From JALZKA01 sp963725035 (GTDB lineage: Bacteria; Actinomycetota; Thermoleophilia; Solirubrobacterales; 70-9), in the NCBI GenBank assembly GCA_963725035.1, contig CAVRWX010000018.1, forward strand, positions 62,001 to 126,000: a stretch of 64,000 bases of DNA, written 5' to 3'. The notes under the pieces were generated by a model. That model was not told where the DNA came from. It saw nothing but the letters and a program-made list of their open reading frames with translations, and searched no databases. The translations under genes were made by a program, and so were the position numbers. Shown here one piece after another: positions 8,001 through 16,583 of this stretch. Within the stretch, counting starts at the first letter, position 1. Every line of letters starts with the position of its first letter.

Positions 8001-9095
8001 ATGAAGGTCGCCGTCTGCGGGGTCGGTCTCATCGGCGGCTCAGTCGGGCTGGCCGCTCAGGGGCGCCTCGACGCGCAGGTGGTCGGGTTCGATCCCGACC
8101 CCGATGTGGTCGCTAGGGCCGTCGAGCTAGGCGCCATCACCTCGGGCGCTTCGACAGTCGCCGAGGCCGTGGCGGGCGCCGACATCGTGTTCTGCGCGGC
8201 GCCGGTCGGCCGTTTGCCGGACCTCGTGCGAGAGGCGCTCGACGGGAGCGGCGACGAGACGGTCGTCACCGACGTCGGCTCGACCAAGCGCGACCTCGTC
8301 GAGGGCCTCGCCTCGCACCCGGCCGCTGGGCGCTTCATCGGCGGGCACCCGATTGCCGGCGCCGAGACGGCCGGGGTCGAGAGCGCCAGGGCGGAGCTCT
8401 TCGAGGGGGCGCGCTGGTACCTCACGCCCGGCGACCAGGCCGGGGGAGTCCACTACGACCGGCTGCAGCGCGCGCTTGCGGACCTCGGAGCCCGGCCCCA
8501 GGCCATCGACGCGGAGCTCCACGACCGCCTGATGGCGACGGTCAGCCACCTGCCTCACGTGATCGCGAACGTGATGGTCTCCCAGGCTGAGACCGCGATC
8601 TCGGATGAGGGAGAGCGCCTGCCCGAGGTCGGGCGCAGCTTCCGCGACACGACCCGAGTGGCCGGGGCCAACCCCGCGATCTGGAAGGACATCTTCACCT
8701 CGAACGCCGACGCTCTCGCCGCCGAGATCGACCGGGCGGTGGAGCGCCTTCGCGAGGCAGCCGAGCTGATTCGCGGCGGAGACGCGGGGGCCGTCGAAGC
8801 GTGGCAGTCTCAGGCACAGGGCGCGCGCGACCGCCTGCTGGAGGCGAGCGCGTCGGGCGGCGTCCTTACCGAGCTTCAAGTCACCGTCGAGAACAAGCCG
8901 GGCGTGGTCGCCGAGATCGCGCTGGCGCTTGGCCGCGAGGGCGTGAACATCGAGGACATGGCGCTACAGCCCGCCGCCGACATGCGCACCGGAGCGATCT
9001 CGCTGTGGGTGGCCGGCGAGAGCGACGCGGCCCGGGCGGTCGAGGTGATGCGCGAGTTGGGCCACACCGCCAGCGCCGCCGGGTCCAGCGCGTGA
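8001..9095 (+). CDS. tyrA: Prephenate dehydrogenase with C-terminal ACT domain
   Basis: The N-terminus VAVCGVGLIGGSVGLAA is the NAD(P)-binding Rossmann motif. GGHPIAGAE is the TyrA substrate signature and HLPHVIANVM follows. The last ~75 residues (LQVTVENKPGVVAEIALALG...GVNIEDM) form an ACT domain, likely for tyrosine feedback. The enzyme converts prephenate to 4-hydroxyphenylpyruvate. ATG 8001 begins 11 bases after aroG, and the stop overlaps the aroA GTG. Confidence 0.92.
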   Translation: MKVAVCGVGLIGGSVGLAAQGRLDAQVVGFDPDPDVVARAVELGAITSGASTVAEAVAGADIVFCAAPVGRLPDLVREALDGSGDETVVTDVGSTKRDLVEGLASHPAAGRFIGGHPIAGAETAGVESARAELFEGARWYLTPGDQAGGVHYDRLQRALADLGARPQAIDAELHDRLMATVSHLPHVIANVMVSQAETAISDEGERLPEVGRSFRDTTRVAGANPAIWKDIFTSNADALAAEIDRAVERLREAAELIRGGDAGAVEAWQSQAQGARDRLLEASASGGVLTELQVTVENKPGVVAEIALALGREGVNIEDMALQPAADMRTGAISLWVAGESDAARAVEVMRELGHTASAAGSSA

Positions 9096-10447
9096 GCACC
9101 GCGCGCTTTGAGGCCTCGGGCTCGCTCGAGGGCACGCTGGCGCCGCCCCCGGACAAGTCGATCTCCCACCGCGCCGCCCTGTTCGCCGCGATGGCGGACG
9201 GCACCTCGCAGATCACCTCGTTCCTGGACTCGGCAGACACCCGCTCGACACTCACCGCGGTCGAACGGCTTGGCGCCGGCATCGAATCGGCGGCCGGACC
9301 TAACGGATCGCTCGATGTCACGATCGAGGGAATCGGCCTGGACGGGCCCGCCAAGGCCGCGGGCGCTGAGGCGATCGAGATCGACGTCGGCAACGCGGGG
9401 ACCCTGATGCGCCTTTTGCCCGGGTGGCTTGCGGGGCAGCCCGGTGGGGAGTGGCGCTTGGACGGAGACGAGTCGATCCGCCGCCGCCCGGTGGACCGGG
9501 TAGCGAAGCCGCTCCGCGAGATGGGAGCCGACGTCACGGCGCGCGAGGAGCGACTGCCGCCGTTTCAGATCCGTGGCACGGCGCTCAAGGGCATCGAATT
9601 CGAGATGCCGGTTGCGAGCGCGCAGGTGAAGTCCTGCGTTCTCTTGGCGGGCCTCCGCGCAGAGGGCACGACGACAGTGATCGAACGGGACCCATCGCGC
9701 GATCACACGGAGCGCATGCTTCATGCTGCCGGCGCAAAGGTCCGGGTGGAGCCGGAGGGCTCGGGCCTCATGCTCGAAGGACGCCTGCCAGGACGGCGCA
9801 TCAGCGTGGAACCGACCGACGGCCTCGCGTCATGCGATCTCGCGGTGCCGGGGGACTTCTCCTCCGCGGCGTTCTTCATCGTCGGCGCACTCCTCGTGCC
9901 CGGCAGCAGGGTCCAGCTCACCGGCATCGGCCTGAACCCGACGCGAGTCGGCCTGCTCGGAATCCTCAATCGCATGGGCGCCCGGATCGAGGTCACCGAG
10001 GCGCCGCCGCTGAACGGAGAGCCGCGCGGAACGGTGATGGCACGCCACTCGCCGCTTCACGGCACGCACGTGGCAGCGGGAGAAGTGCCCCTTGCGATTG
10101 ACGAGCTCCCCGTGGTTGCGCTGGCCGCCGCTTTCGCCGAGGGCGAGACGGTCGTTCGCGGCGCCGAAGAGCTCCGCCACAAGGAATCCGATCGCGTGGC
10201 GACGGTCGTCGATGCGATCAACGGCGTCGGCGGTGACGCAGAAGCCTTCGAGGACGGCTTTGCTGTGCGCGGGACGGGCGGGCTTCGCGGCGGCCGGATC
10301 TCATCCCACGGCGACCACCGCCTCGCGATGATGGGGGCCCTGGCGGGTCTTGCCTCGCGCGACGGAGTGGAGGTCGATGGAATGGACGCTGCGGGCGTCA
10401 GCTACCCCGGCTTCGAGGCGGACCTTTTGTCGCTCGTTCGTGCCTGA
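9092..10447 (+). CDS. aroA: 3-phosphoshikimate 1-carboxyvinyltransferase (EPSP synthase)
   Basis: A 451-residue two-domain enolpyruvyl transferase. PPDKSISHRAALFAAMADG contains the phosphoshikimate-binding lysine and serine; DVGNAGTLMRLL, QVKSCVLLAGL, RDHTERML and HKESDRVA are also in place. The family's NAGTxxR motif carries a methionine before the arginine. It makes EPSP from shikimate 3-phosphate and PEP. The GTG start overlaps the tyrA stop, so it closes the aromatic operon. Confidence 0.93.
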   Translation: MSTARFEASGSLEGTLAPPPDKSISHRAALFAAMADGTSQITSFLDSADTRSTLTAVERLGAGIESAAGPNGSLDVTIEGIGLDGPAKAAGAEAIEIDVGNAGTLMRLLPGWLAGQPGGEWRLDGDESIRRRPVDRVAKPLREMGADVTAREERLPPFQIRGTALKGIEFEMPVASAQVKSCVLLAGLRAEGTTTVIERDPSRDHTERMLHAAGAKVRVEPEGSGLMLEGRLPGRRISVEPTDGLASCDLAVPGDFSSAAFFIVGALLVPGSRVQLTGIGLNPTRVGLLGILNRMGARIEVTEAPPLNGEPRGTVMARHSPLHGTHVAAGEVPLAIDELPVVALAAAFAEGETVVRGAEELRHKESDRVATVVDAINGVGGDAEAFEDGFAVRGTGGLRGGRISSHGDHRLAMMGALAGLASRDGVEVDGMDAAGVSYPGFEADLLSLVRA

Positions 10448-10459
10448 GCTCGGCACGGG

Positions 10460-10496
10460 GCGTCAGCACACAAATGCTCGCCGAGGCCGCTGACGC
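10460..10496. terminator. Hairpin between aroA and the cupin gene
   Basis: GCGTCAGC at 10460-10467 pairs perfectly with GCTGACGC at 10489-10496 (eight base pairs, 21-base loop). It sits between two convergent genes, where a shared terminator would be expected. There is no U-tract. Confidence 0.35.
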
Positions 10497-10524
10497 AATC
10501 GGCCTACCCGTCCGTCGCTCCGGT

Positions 10525-10851
10525 CTAGCCCCGGCTCGGATGTCCCTCGCCGGGCCACGGCGAGAGCAGCAGCAGGATGCGCGCGTCCACCGTGGCGCGA
10601 ACGGTCCGCGTCTCGTTCGGGCTGAATTCGGCGACCAGGCCGACACCTCCGCCGACGGTCTCGCCGTCGGTGTCGTCGATCTCGATCGCGCCCCTGGCGA
10701 CGACGAGCCACGCACGCTCGTGAACGCGGTGTTCCTGTAACTCCTCGCCGGACGGGAGCTCGATCACTATGAGCCGTCCTTCCTCCGAGGAATCCAGCAC
10801 CAGTGGATGATGGGGCTCGACCTCCATGTCGGCGACGTTCCAGGCCTTCAT
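10525..10851 (-). CDS. Small cupin-like protein
   Basis: A 108-residue protein with a cupin-like pattern: SGEELQEHRVHERAWLVVARGAIEI, then GVGLVAEFSPNETRTVRA. The HxxHE-like segment has fewer metal-binding residues than the cupin at 4.8 kb. It begins MKAWNVADMEVEP, a start used by small cupins in actinobacteria in my recollection. It is divergent from cmk. No reaction is assigned. Confidence 0.6.
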   Translation of the reverse strand: MKAWNVADMEVEPHHPLVLDSSEEGRLIVIELPSGEELQEHRVHERAWLVVARGAIEIDDTDGETVGGGVGLVAEFSPNETRTVRATVDARILLLLSPWPGEGHPSRG

Positions 10852-10873
10852 GGACGCCAATCTATCGGGGATC

Positions 10874-10908
10874 GAATGAGGGGCTTGCCCCGAAAGAAAC
10901 ACGTGTCG
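10874..10908 (+). repeat. GGGGC hairpin repeat upstream of cmk
   Basis: GAATGAGGGGCTTGCCCC at 10874-10891 folds as a five-pair stem with a TT loop, followed by GAAAGAAACACGTG. The same sequence plan, with a longer stem, occurs after ffh at 44580-44613. It lies between the cupin gene and cmk. Confidence 0.6.
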
Positions 10909-10924
10909 GTCTAGGTTTGTGGCC

Positions 10925-11564
10925 ATGGTGATCGCGATCGACGGCCCAGCAGGAGCCGGCAAGTCCACGGTTGCCCGGGGGCTCGCCGATGAACTCGGCA
11001 TCACCTACCTCGATTCCGGTGCGATGTACCGCTGCGTAGCGCTTGCCGTGAGCCGGGCGGACGCCGACCCCGATGATCCGCAGCAGGCGGCCGGCGTGGC
11101 CTCCGACATCGAGATCGCCTTCGACGGAGACCATGTCCTTCTGGACTCAGAAGATGTCTCGGAGGCCATCCGAACGCCCGAGATCTCGGCCATGGCGTCG
11201 CGCGTGTCCGTGCACCCGGGTGTGCGAGAGGCCATGGTCATGCGCCAGCGCGATCTGATCTCGAGGGGTCCGTATGTGGCCGAGGGCAGGGACATCGGCA
11301 CCGTCGTGAGCCCGGACTCGCCCCTCAAGGTGTTCCTGGTAGCCGATGACGAGGAGCGGGCGCGGCGCCGCGCGGCTGAGAGCGACCGCTCCGTCGAGGA
11401 GGTCCTCTCAGACCTCGCCGAGCGGGACCGCCGCGACACCGAGCGCGAGCACGGTGCTCTTCGCGCGGCTGGCGATTCGCTGGAGGTCGATACGACTTCG
11501 CTCAACGCCCGACGAGGTCATTGAGCGGATCGCCGAGATCGCCCGCGCCCGGGGTCTGGCGTGA
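10925..11564 (+). CDS. cmk: Cytidylate kinase, with a +1 frame disruption near the end
   Basis: CMP/dCMP kinase. The P-loop GPAGAGKST, DSGAMYR, EGRDIGT and the lid segment ERARRRAAE are intact. The frame shifts near 11504: one extra A splits DTTSL from TPDEVIERIAEIARARGLA, the expected C-terminal helix, which overlaps the der start. TAGGTT at 10912-10917 could serve as a -10 box for a leaderless ATG at 10925; a GTG at 10919 is also in frame. It starts the cmk-der-DUF3352 operon. Confidence 0.85.
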
Positions 11565-12925
11565 GCCGCACGCCGCGCATCGCGGTCGTGGGCTTCCCGA
11601 ACGTCGGCAAGTCCACGCTGGTGAACCGCCTCTCGGGCGGCCGGGAGGCCGTGGTCCACGAAGAGGCGGGGGTCACGCGCGACCGCAAGGAGCTTCCATG
11701 CGAGTGGAACGGGCGCGAGTTCATCCTGATCGACACCGGCGGGCTCGATTTCGAAGCTGGCGATCAGATCTCGCGGGCGATCCAGGAGCAGGCCCGCGCC
11801 GCGATCGCGGATGCCGACGTGGTCGCTCTCGTCCTCGACGCGAAGGCCGGGTTGCGCCAGGGCGACGCGGAGGTCGCCGAGATCCTGCGCCGCTCCGAGA
11901 TCCCCGTGGTCGTGGTCGCGAACAAGGTCGATGGGCCCGCGGACGAGCCGCAGGTGGCCGACCTCTATGGCCTCGGCCTGGGCGAGCCGATGGGCGTCTC
12001 GGCCGCGCAGGGCCGATCGACCGGGGACCTCCTCGACCGGCTCGTGGCGGAACTGCCCGCGCCCGACCCCGAGGCCGAGGATGAGCCCGACCGCCCGCGC
12101 CTGGCGTTGATCGGCCGCCCGAACGTCGGCAAGTCCTCGTTGGTCAACCGCTTTCTGGGCTCGAACCGGGTCATCGTCTCCGAGGTCGCAGGAACCACGC
12201 GCGACGCGATCGACACCGAGCTGCAGGTCGGTGACCGCTCGGTCCTCCTGGTCGATACCGCGGGCCTCCGCAAGCGCTCGCGGGTGTCCGGCTCCGTCGA
12301 GTTTTACGCGCAGATCCGCTCGGAGCGGGCAGCGCAGCGTGCGGACGTCGCGATCGTCGTCGTGGACGCCTCCGAGGGGCTCACCTCCGAGGACCTGCGA
12401 GTTGCCGACCTGGCGATGAAGTCCGGCTGCGCGACGATCTTCGCCCTGAACAAGTGGGACGAGGTGGCTATGGAACTCGAAGACGTGAAGGCGCGCATCG
12501 CCCAGCGCGTGCGGCAGCGCCCGCCCGTGATCACGACCTCTGCCCTCAACGGCCGCAACGTCGACAAGCTCCTTGGCGCGGCGATCGAGCTCGCCGACCG
12601 GCGCGCCCAGCGCATCCCGACACCGAAGCTCAACCGCTTCGTCGCCGAGGTCGTCGCCCGCCACCAGCCTCCGTCCAAGCGCGGCAAGCGCCTGCGCCTC
12701 TACTACTCGGCGCAGGTGGGCACCTCGCCGCCGCGAATAGCGATCCAGGTGAACGACCGCCGCCTCATCACCCAGGACTGGGCCTACCACCTCGAGAACC
12801 GGATGCGCGAGCACTACGCGCTCGAGGGAGTGCCCCTGATAATCGATTTCGTGCCCAAGGCAGCGGAAGCCAGGTCCCGCTCGTCACGGCGCCCACCCGC
12901 CCTTGATCACGAGGGGGCCGAGTGA
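11561..12925 (+). CDS. der: GTPase Der (EngA), ribosome assembly
   Basis: Two GTPase domains in tandem are visible: the first with GFPNVGKST and NKVD, the second with GRPNVGKSS, DTAGLRKR and NKWD. A C-terminal KH-like domain follows (RLRLYYSAQVGTSPPRIAIQVN). Der acts on the 50S subunit late in assembly. The length (454 residues) is normal. The GTG start overlaps the cmk stop and its own stop overlaps the next gene. Confidence 0.95.
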   Translation: MSRTPRIAVVGFPNVGKSTLVNRLSGGREAVVHEEAGVTRDRKELPCEWNGREFILIDTGGLDFEAGDQISRAIQEQARAAIADADVVALVLDAKAGLRQGDAEVAEILRRSEIPVVVVANKVDGPADEPQVADLYGLGLGEPMGVSAAQGRSTGDLLDRLVAELPAPDPEAEDEPDRPRLALIGRPNVGKSSLVNRFLGSNRVIVSEVAGTTRDAIDTELQVGDRSVLLVDTAGLRKRSRVSGSVEFYAQIRSERAAQRADVAIVVVDASEGLTSEDLRVADLAMKSGCATIFALNKWDEVAMELEDVKARIAQRVRQRPPVITTSALNGRNVDKLLGAAIELADRRAQRIPTPKLNRFVAEVVARHQPPSKRGKRLRLYYSAQVGTSPPRIAIQVNDRRLITQDWAYHLENRMREHYALEGVPLIIDFVPKAAEARSRSSRRPPALDHEGAE

Positions 12926-14724
12926 TCGGCCGTTTGTTCTCAGGCGTTGCCTCGGCCTTTCACCGCGTTCGCTACTTCCTGGGTGATCTGCTCCATAGGA
13001 TCTCGCCGCACTGGCGGCTTCGTGGTGCGGTTGCGGCGGGGGCCGTTGCGCTGATCGCGCTGGTCGCGTTCGTCGTCGTGCCGAACCTGCCGTGCGGAGC
13101 TCCCGGAGGGGACGAGTGCGCGCCGGACGACGACGCCCTGGCCCTTGTTCCCGCGGACGCGCTCGCGTATGTGCACGTGAATATCGAGGCCGGGACCGAC
13201 CAGGCCGAGGACGCGGCCAAGGTCGCCGCGCGCACCCCGCTTCTGACCCAACAGGTGCTCGGGCAGATCGCGCCGTTCCTCCTCGGCGGCGCCGGCGAGC
13301 GAGCGGCCTTTTCAGAGGACATCGAGCCGTGGTTCGGCGGGGAGATCGCGATCGCGGTCGTACCCGGTGGCGCCGGGACGCAGCAGGTGCAGATGCTCGA
13401 GGTCGCGGATGAGAAGGGGGCACGGGACTACGAGTCGTCGATTGGCGCCGGTGCTCCCGAGCCCGAGGACTACCAGGGCACCGAACTCCGCGAGGACGAT
13501 CGTGGCCTCGCGACTGCCATCGTCGGCGACTTCCTGGTCATCGGCTCCGCTGATGGGGTGCGATCAGTAATCGACGTTTCGGCCGGCACCGAGGACGCGG
13601 AGCCGCTCTCCGAAGATGCCACGGCAGAGGAGGCCCTCGGCGAGCTCCCTGGTGACAGCTTCGCCCAGGCGTACCTGTCGGCCGAGGGGATCGACAGCTT
13701 CCTGGCTCTCTCCGAAGGCGCGCTCGGGCCGATCGAGCCGCTGGTCGACTCGGGCGACTCCCAGGGCGCCGCATTCTCGGTCGGCGCGGACGACAGCGGC
13801 TACCTGTTGGCGTCTCGAAGTGTCCTCGACCCCGAGCGAAACCCCGAGGCGGGCGGCTTCTTTACCGCGTTCGAGCCTTTCCAGCCCGCGTTGCCGGACG
13901 AGCTCGCGCCCGACACACTGGCTTACGTCGGCTTCGGCGACGCGGACGCGACCGTTAGCGGCCTCCTGGAGCAGGCGACGATCCGGGCTCCCGGGATCGC
14001 CACGGGGATCACCGACCTGGTCGACCGCCTCAGAAAGGACGCGGGGGTGGATCTGGCGGAGGAGCTCCTTCCCGCCCTGAACGGCGAAGGCGCTCTGGCG
14101 GTCGCGCCGCGTCCCGCCGCCACCGACACGAGCGCCGCCGAGACGACCGAGGACGAGGTGCCCGAGGATCTCCAGGTGCCTGACGCCCCCGAGACCATCC
14201 AGCCCGGCCAGTCGGATGTCCCATACGTCGAGTTCATCGCCGACGATGTCGACGAGGAGGCCGCGGCTGAGGCGCTGGCCCGCCTTCAGAGCGAGTTGGC
14301 GAAGTCCGTCGACCCGAATATCGCCAACCCGGTCTTTCGCGAGGAGACCTTCGGCGACGTGACGGCGCAGGTCCTTCAGCGCTCGCCCGCAGACGTCTTG
14401 GCGTACGCGATCTTCGACCAGATGCTCGTGGTCGCAGACGATCTGGCGCCGATCGAGCGCCTCGACGGGGATCCCGATTCCGGGCTGGCGGGCGCTGAGG
14501 GGTATGAGTCCGCGGTAGAGGGGCTGTCGGAGGAGCCGTCTTTAATCGGCTATCTCGACCTGTCGGGCCTGGTGGCGACGGCCGAGAGGCTTGGGGCCGG
14601 CAGCGAGGGCCCGTTCGTGACGTTCGCCGAAGACCTGCGGAGCCTCCAGACCTTCGCGATCACGGTCGAGACCGAAGAGGACGTGCTCTCAAGCGACGCC
14701 CGACTGCGTATTTCGGCGCCATAA
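12922..14724 (+). CDS. DUF3352 domain membrane-anchored protein
   Basis: A 600-residue protein with a cytoplasmic start, one transmembrane helix near residues 35-55 (AVAAGAVALIALVAFVVVPN) and a large acidic extracytoplasmic part. The start of that part (DDALALVPADALAYVHVNIEA) matches DUF3352 proteins, which I recall from cyanobacteria and Thermoleophilia. The function is unknown. It overlaps der by four bases, so it is co-transcribed with a ribosome-assembly GTPase, which does not explain an outer-surface role. Confidence 0.75.
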   Translation: MIGRLFSGVASAFHRVRYFLGDLLHRISPHWRLRGAVAAGAVALIALVAFVVVPNLPCGAPGGDECAPDDDALALVPADALAYVHVNIEAGTDQAEDAAKVAARTPLLTQQVLGQIAPFLLGGAGERAAFSEDIEPWFGGEIAIAVVPGGAGTQQVQMLEVADEKGARDYESSIGAGAPEPEDYQGTELREDDRGLATAIVGDFLVIGSADGVRSVIDVSAGTEDAEPLSEDATAEEALGELPGDSFAQAYLSAEGIDSFLALSEGALGPIEPLVDSGDSQGAAFSVGADDSGYLLASRSVLDPERNPEAGGFFTAFEPFQPALPDELAPDTLAYVGFGDADATVSGLLEQATIRAPGIATGITDLVDRLRKDAGVDLAEELLPALNGEGALAVAPRPAATDTSAAETTEDEVPEDLQVPDAPETIQPGQSDVPYVEFIADDVDEEAAAEALARLQSELAKSVDPNIANPVFREETFGDVTAQVLQRSPADVLAYAIFDQMLVVADDLAPIERLDGDPDSGLAGAEGYESAVEGLSEEPSLIGYLDLSGLVATAERLGAGSEGPFVTFAEDLRSLQTFAITVETEEDVLSSDARLRISAP

Positions 14725-14729
14725 CCGCG

Positions 14730-14748
14730 TAATCTGCCCTGCTGAATG
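14730..14748 (+). promoter_or_regulatory. -10 box of metK
   Basis: TAATCT at 14730-14735 lies ten bases before the metK ATG at 14746. Only 21 bases separate metK from the upstream stop, so no SAM riboswitch can fit there. Confidence 0.45.
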
Positions 14749-15982
14749 AGCGAGTCTTTGCAGGACAACGAGTTTCTTTTCACTTCCGAGTCGGTCACCG
14801 AGGGCCACCCGGACAAGGTCGCCGACCAGATCTCCGATGGGGTCCTGGACGCGGTCCTCGCCGACGACCCCTACGGGCGCGTAGCGTGCGAGACGCTCGT
14901 GAACACGGGCCTCGTGGTCGTCTCCGGCGAGATCTCGACCAAGATCTACGTCGACATCCAGGACATCGCCCGCGAGACGATCCGCAAGATCGGCTACACG
15001 GACGCCGAGCTCGGGTTCTCAGCCGACTCCTGCGCGGTCATCAACGCGATCGACAAGCAGTCGCCGGACATCGCGCAGGGCGTCGATGCGGCGCTCGAGG
15101 TGCGCGAGGACGAACAGGACGACGACGAGCTCGACGTCGCCGGAGCCGGCGACCAGGGAATGATGTTCGGCTACGCCTCGAACGAGACGCCCGAGCTGAT
15201 GCCGATGCCGATCTCGCTCGCGCACCAGCTCGCCCGTCGCCTCGCCCAGGTCCGCCACGACGGCGACGTTTCCTACCTTCGCCCGGACGGCAAGACGCAG
15301 GTCACCGTGCGCTACCAGGACGGTCGCCCGGTCGGGATCGAGAAGGTCCTGATCTCCACCCAGCACGAGGATGGTGTCGAGATCGATCAGATCCGGGCCG
15401 ACCTTTGGGAGAGCGTGATCGAGCCAGTCCTTCCCGGCGACATGTACGACGCTTCGGAGCTCAACTCCCACGACAACCTGCTCGTGAATCCGACGGGAAG
15501 GTTCGTGATCGGCGGCCCTGTCGGCGACGCCGGCCTGACCGGCCGCAAGATAATCGTCGACACCTACGGGGGCATGGCCCGCCACGGCGGCGGCGCATTC
15601 TCCGGCAAGGACCCCTCGAAGGTCGACCGCTCGGCCGCGTACGCCGCGCGCCATGTCGCCAAGAACATCGTTGCCGCCGAACTGGCGGATCGCTGCGAGG
15701 TCCAGGTGGCGTACGCGATCGGCGTTGCCCACCCCGTCTCGGTGATGGTCGAAGACTTCGGCACCGGCAGGATCCCACGCGCCCGCTTGAACGAGCTCGT
15801 GCTCGAGCACTTCGACCTGCGCCCAGGCGCCTTCCGCGAGGCACTCGATCTCCACCGTCCGATCTATCAGCCGACCGCCGCGTACGGCCACTTCGGCCGC
15901 GAGGACGCCAGACTTCACCTGGGAGGCGACGGACAAGGCCGAGACGCTGCGCGAAGCAGCGGGCGCCGAAGTAGCTGCGTAG
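14746..15982 (+). CDS. metK: S-adenosylmethionine synthetase, with a +1 frame disruption near the end
   Basis: The enzyme makes SAM from methionine and ATP. FTSESVTEGHPDKVADQISDG (start), GAGDQGMMFGYA, GGPVGDAGLTGRKIIVDTYGG (split GDAGLTGRK) and GGGAFSGKDPSKVDRS are diagnostic. An extra base at about 15910 breaks the frame. Removing it gives the normal ending DFTWEATDKAETLREAAG and a stop at 15982, only three bases from the stop of the convergent PH gene. That tight convergence supports the corrected reading. Confidence 0.92.
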
Positions 15983-15984
15983 CG

Positions 15985-16538
15985 CTACTGCGCTGCGGGA
16001 GGCGGCTGGTAGCCGTGCTGCTCGTCGCCCAGGCCGCCGTGGCCGCTGTGCCGGCGGCCCGTGGAGTGAGCGCGTGGCCTCGTCGACCTTCTCGACAACA
16101 TCCTGGGGATCCGCGACGCCGGCGAAGATGAAGTTGTAGTCGTCGCCCGCGGCAGTGTCGAAGTCGACGTCGCCGATCTGGAAGACCCGCTGGATCATCC
16201 CCTGTTCGATGTTCACGTTCTGGACACGCTCGAGGCGCGTCTCCTGGATCGTGCGGGAGACGATGCCCTTCTTGATGTGAAGGCGGCGGTTGGTGATGGA
16301 ATAGCTCGTAGCGACCCGCTTGTACGAATCCGGCGAGGATGGTGACGCCTACGCCGACGATCGCGATGATCACGACCAGGCTGTCGTTCCGCTCATCGGC
16401 GACCTCGGTGACGACAGCGACCAGGAAGCAGATGAGCGCGGTCGCGAGAAGCCCCTTCAGATAGAAGTCGATGATCGACCGCCACGAGGGATGCCCCTCG
16501 AAGAGGACGCGCTCTCCAGGTCCGAGCTTGGGTGCCAC
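15985..16538 (-). CDS. Bacterial PH domain membrane protein (bPH2/DUF304), two frame disruptions
   Basis: Two transmembrane helices (KGLLATALICFLVAVV and DSLVVIIAIVGVGVTILAGFV) precede a bacterial PH domain: YSITNRRLHIKKGIVSRTIQ, then RLERVQNVNIEQG and DVDFDTAAGDDYNFIFAGV. One extra base near 16320 separates helix 2 from the PH domain. Another near 16065 separates EAT from a Gly/His/Pro-rich tail ending GYQPPPAAQ. GTG 16538 is chosen; TAATCT lies seven bases upstream of it on the minus strand. bPH2 proteins are probably peripheral signalling or scaffold factors; no specific role is known. Confidence 0.75.
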
Positions 16539-16568
16539 GGCCCGGAGATTACATCTCCGGCGTCCCAC

Positions 16569-16583
16569 TAGCTTGGAGGCGTG
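16569..16583 (+). promoter_or_regulatory. -10 box of priA
   Basis: TAGCTT at 16569-16574 is six bases before the priA GTG at 16581; a GGAGG lies between. The PH gene has its own -10 (minus-strand TAATCT, 16551 to 16546), so a divergent promoter occupies about 45 bases. Confidence 0.4.

Noticed and set aside
14725..14745. SAM riboswitch before metK
   Set aside because: Only 21 bases separate the DUF3352 stop and the metK start.
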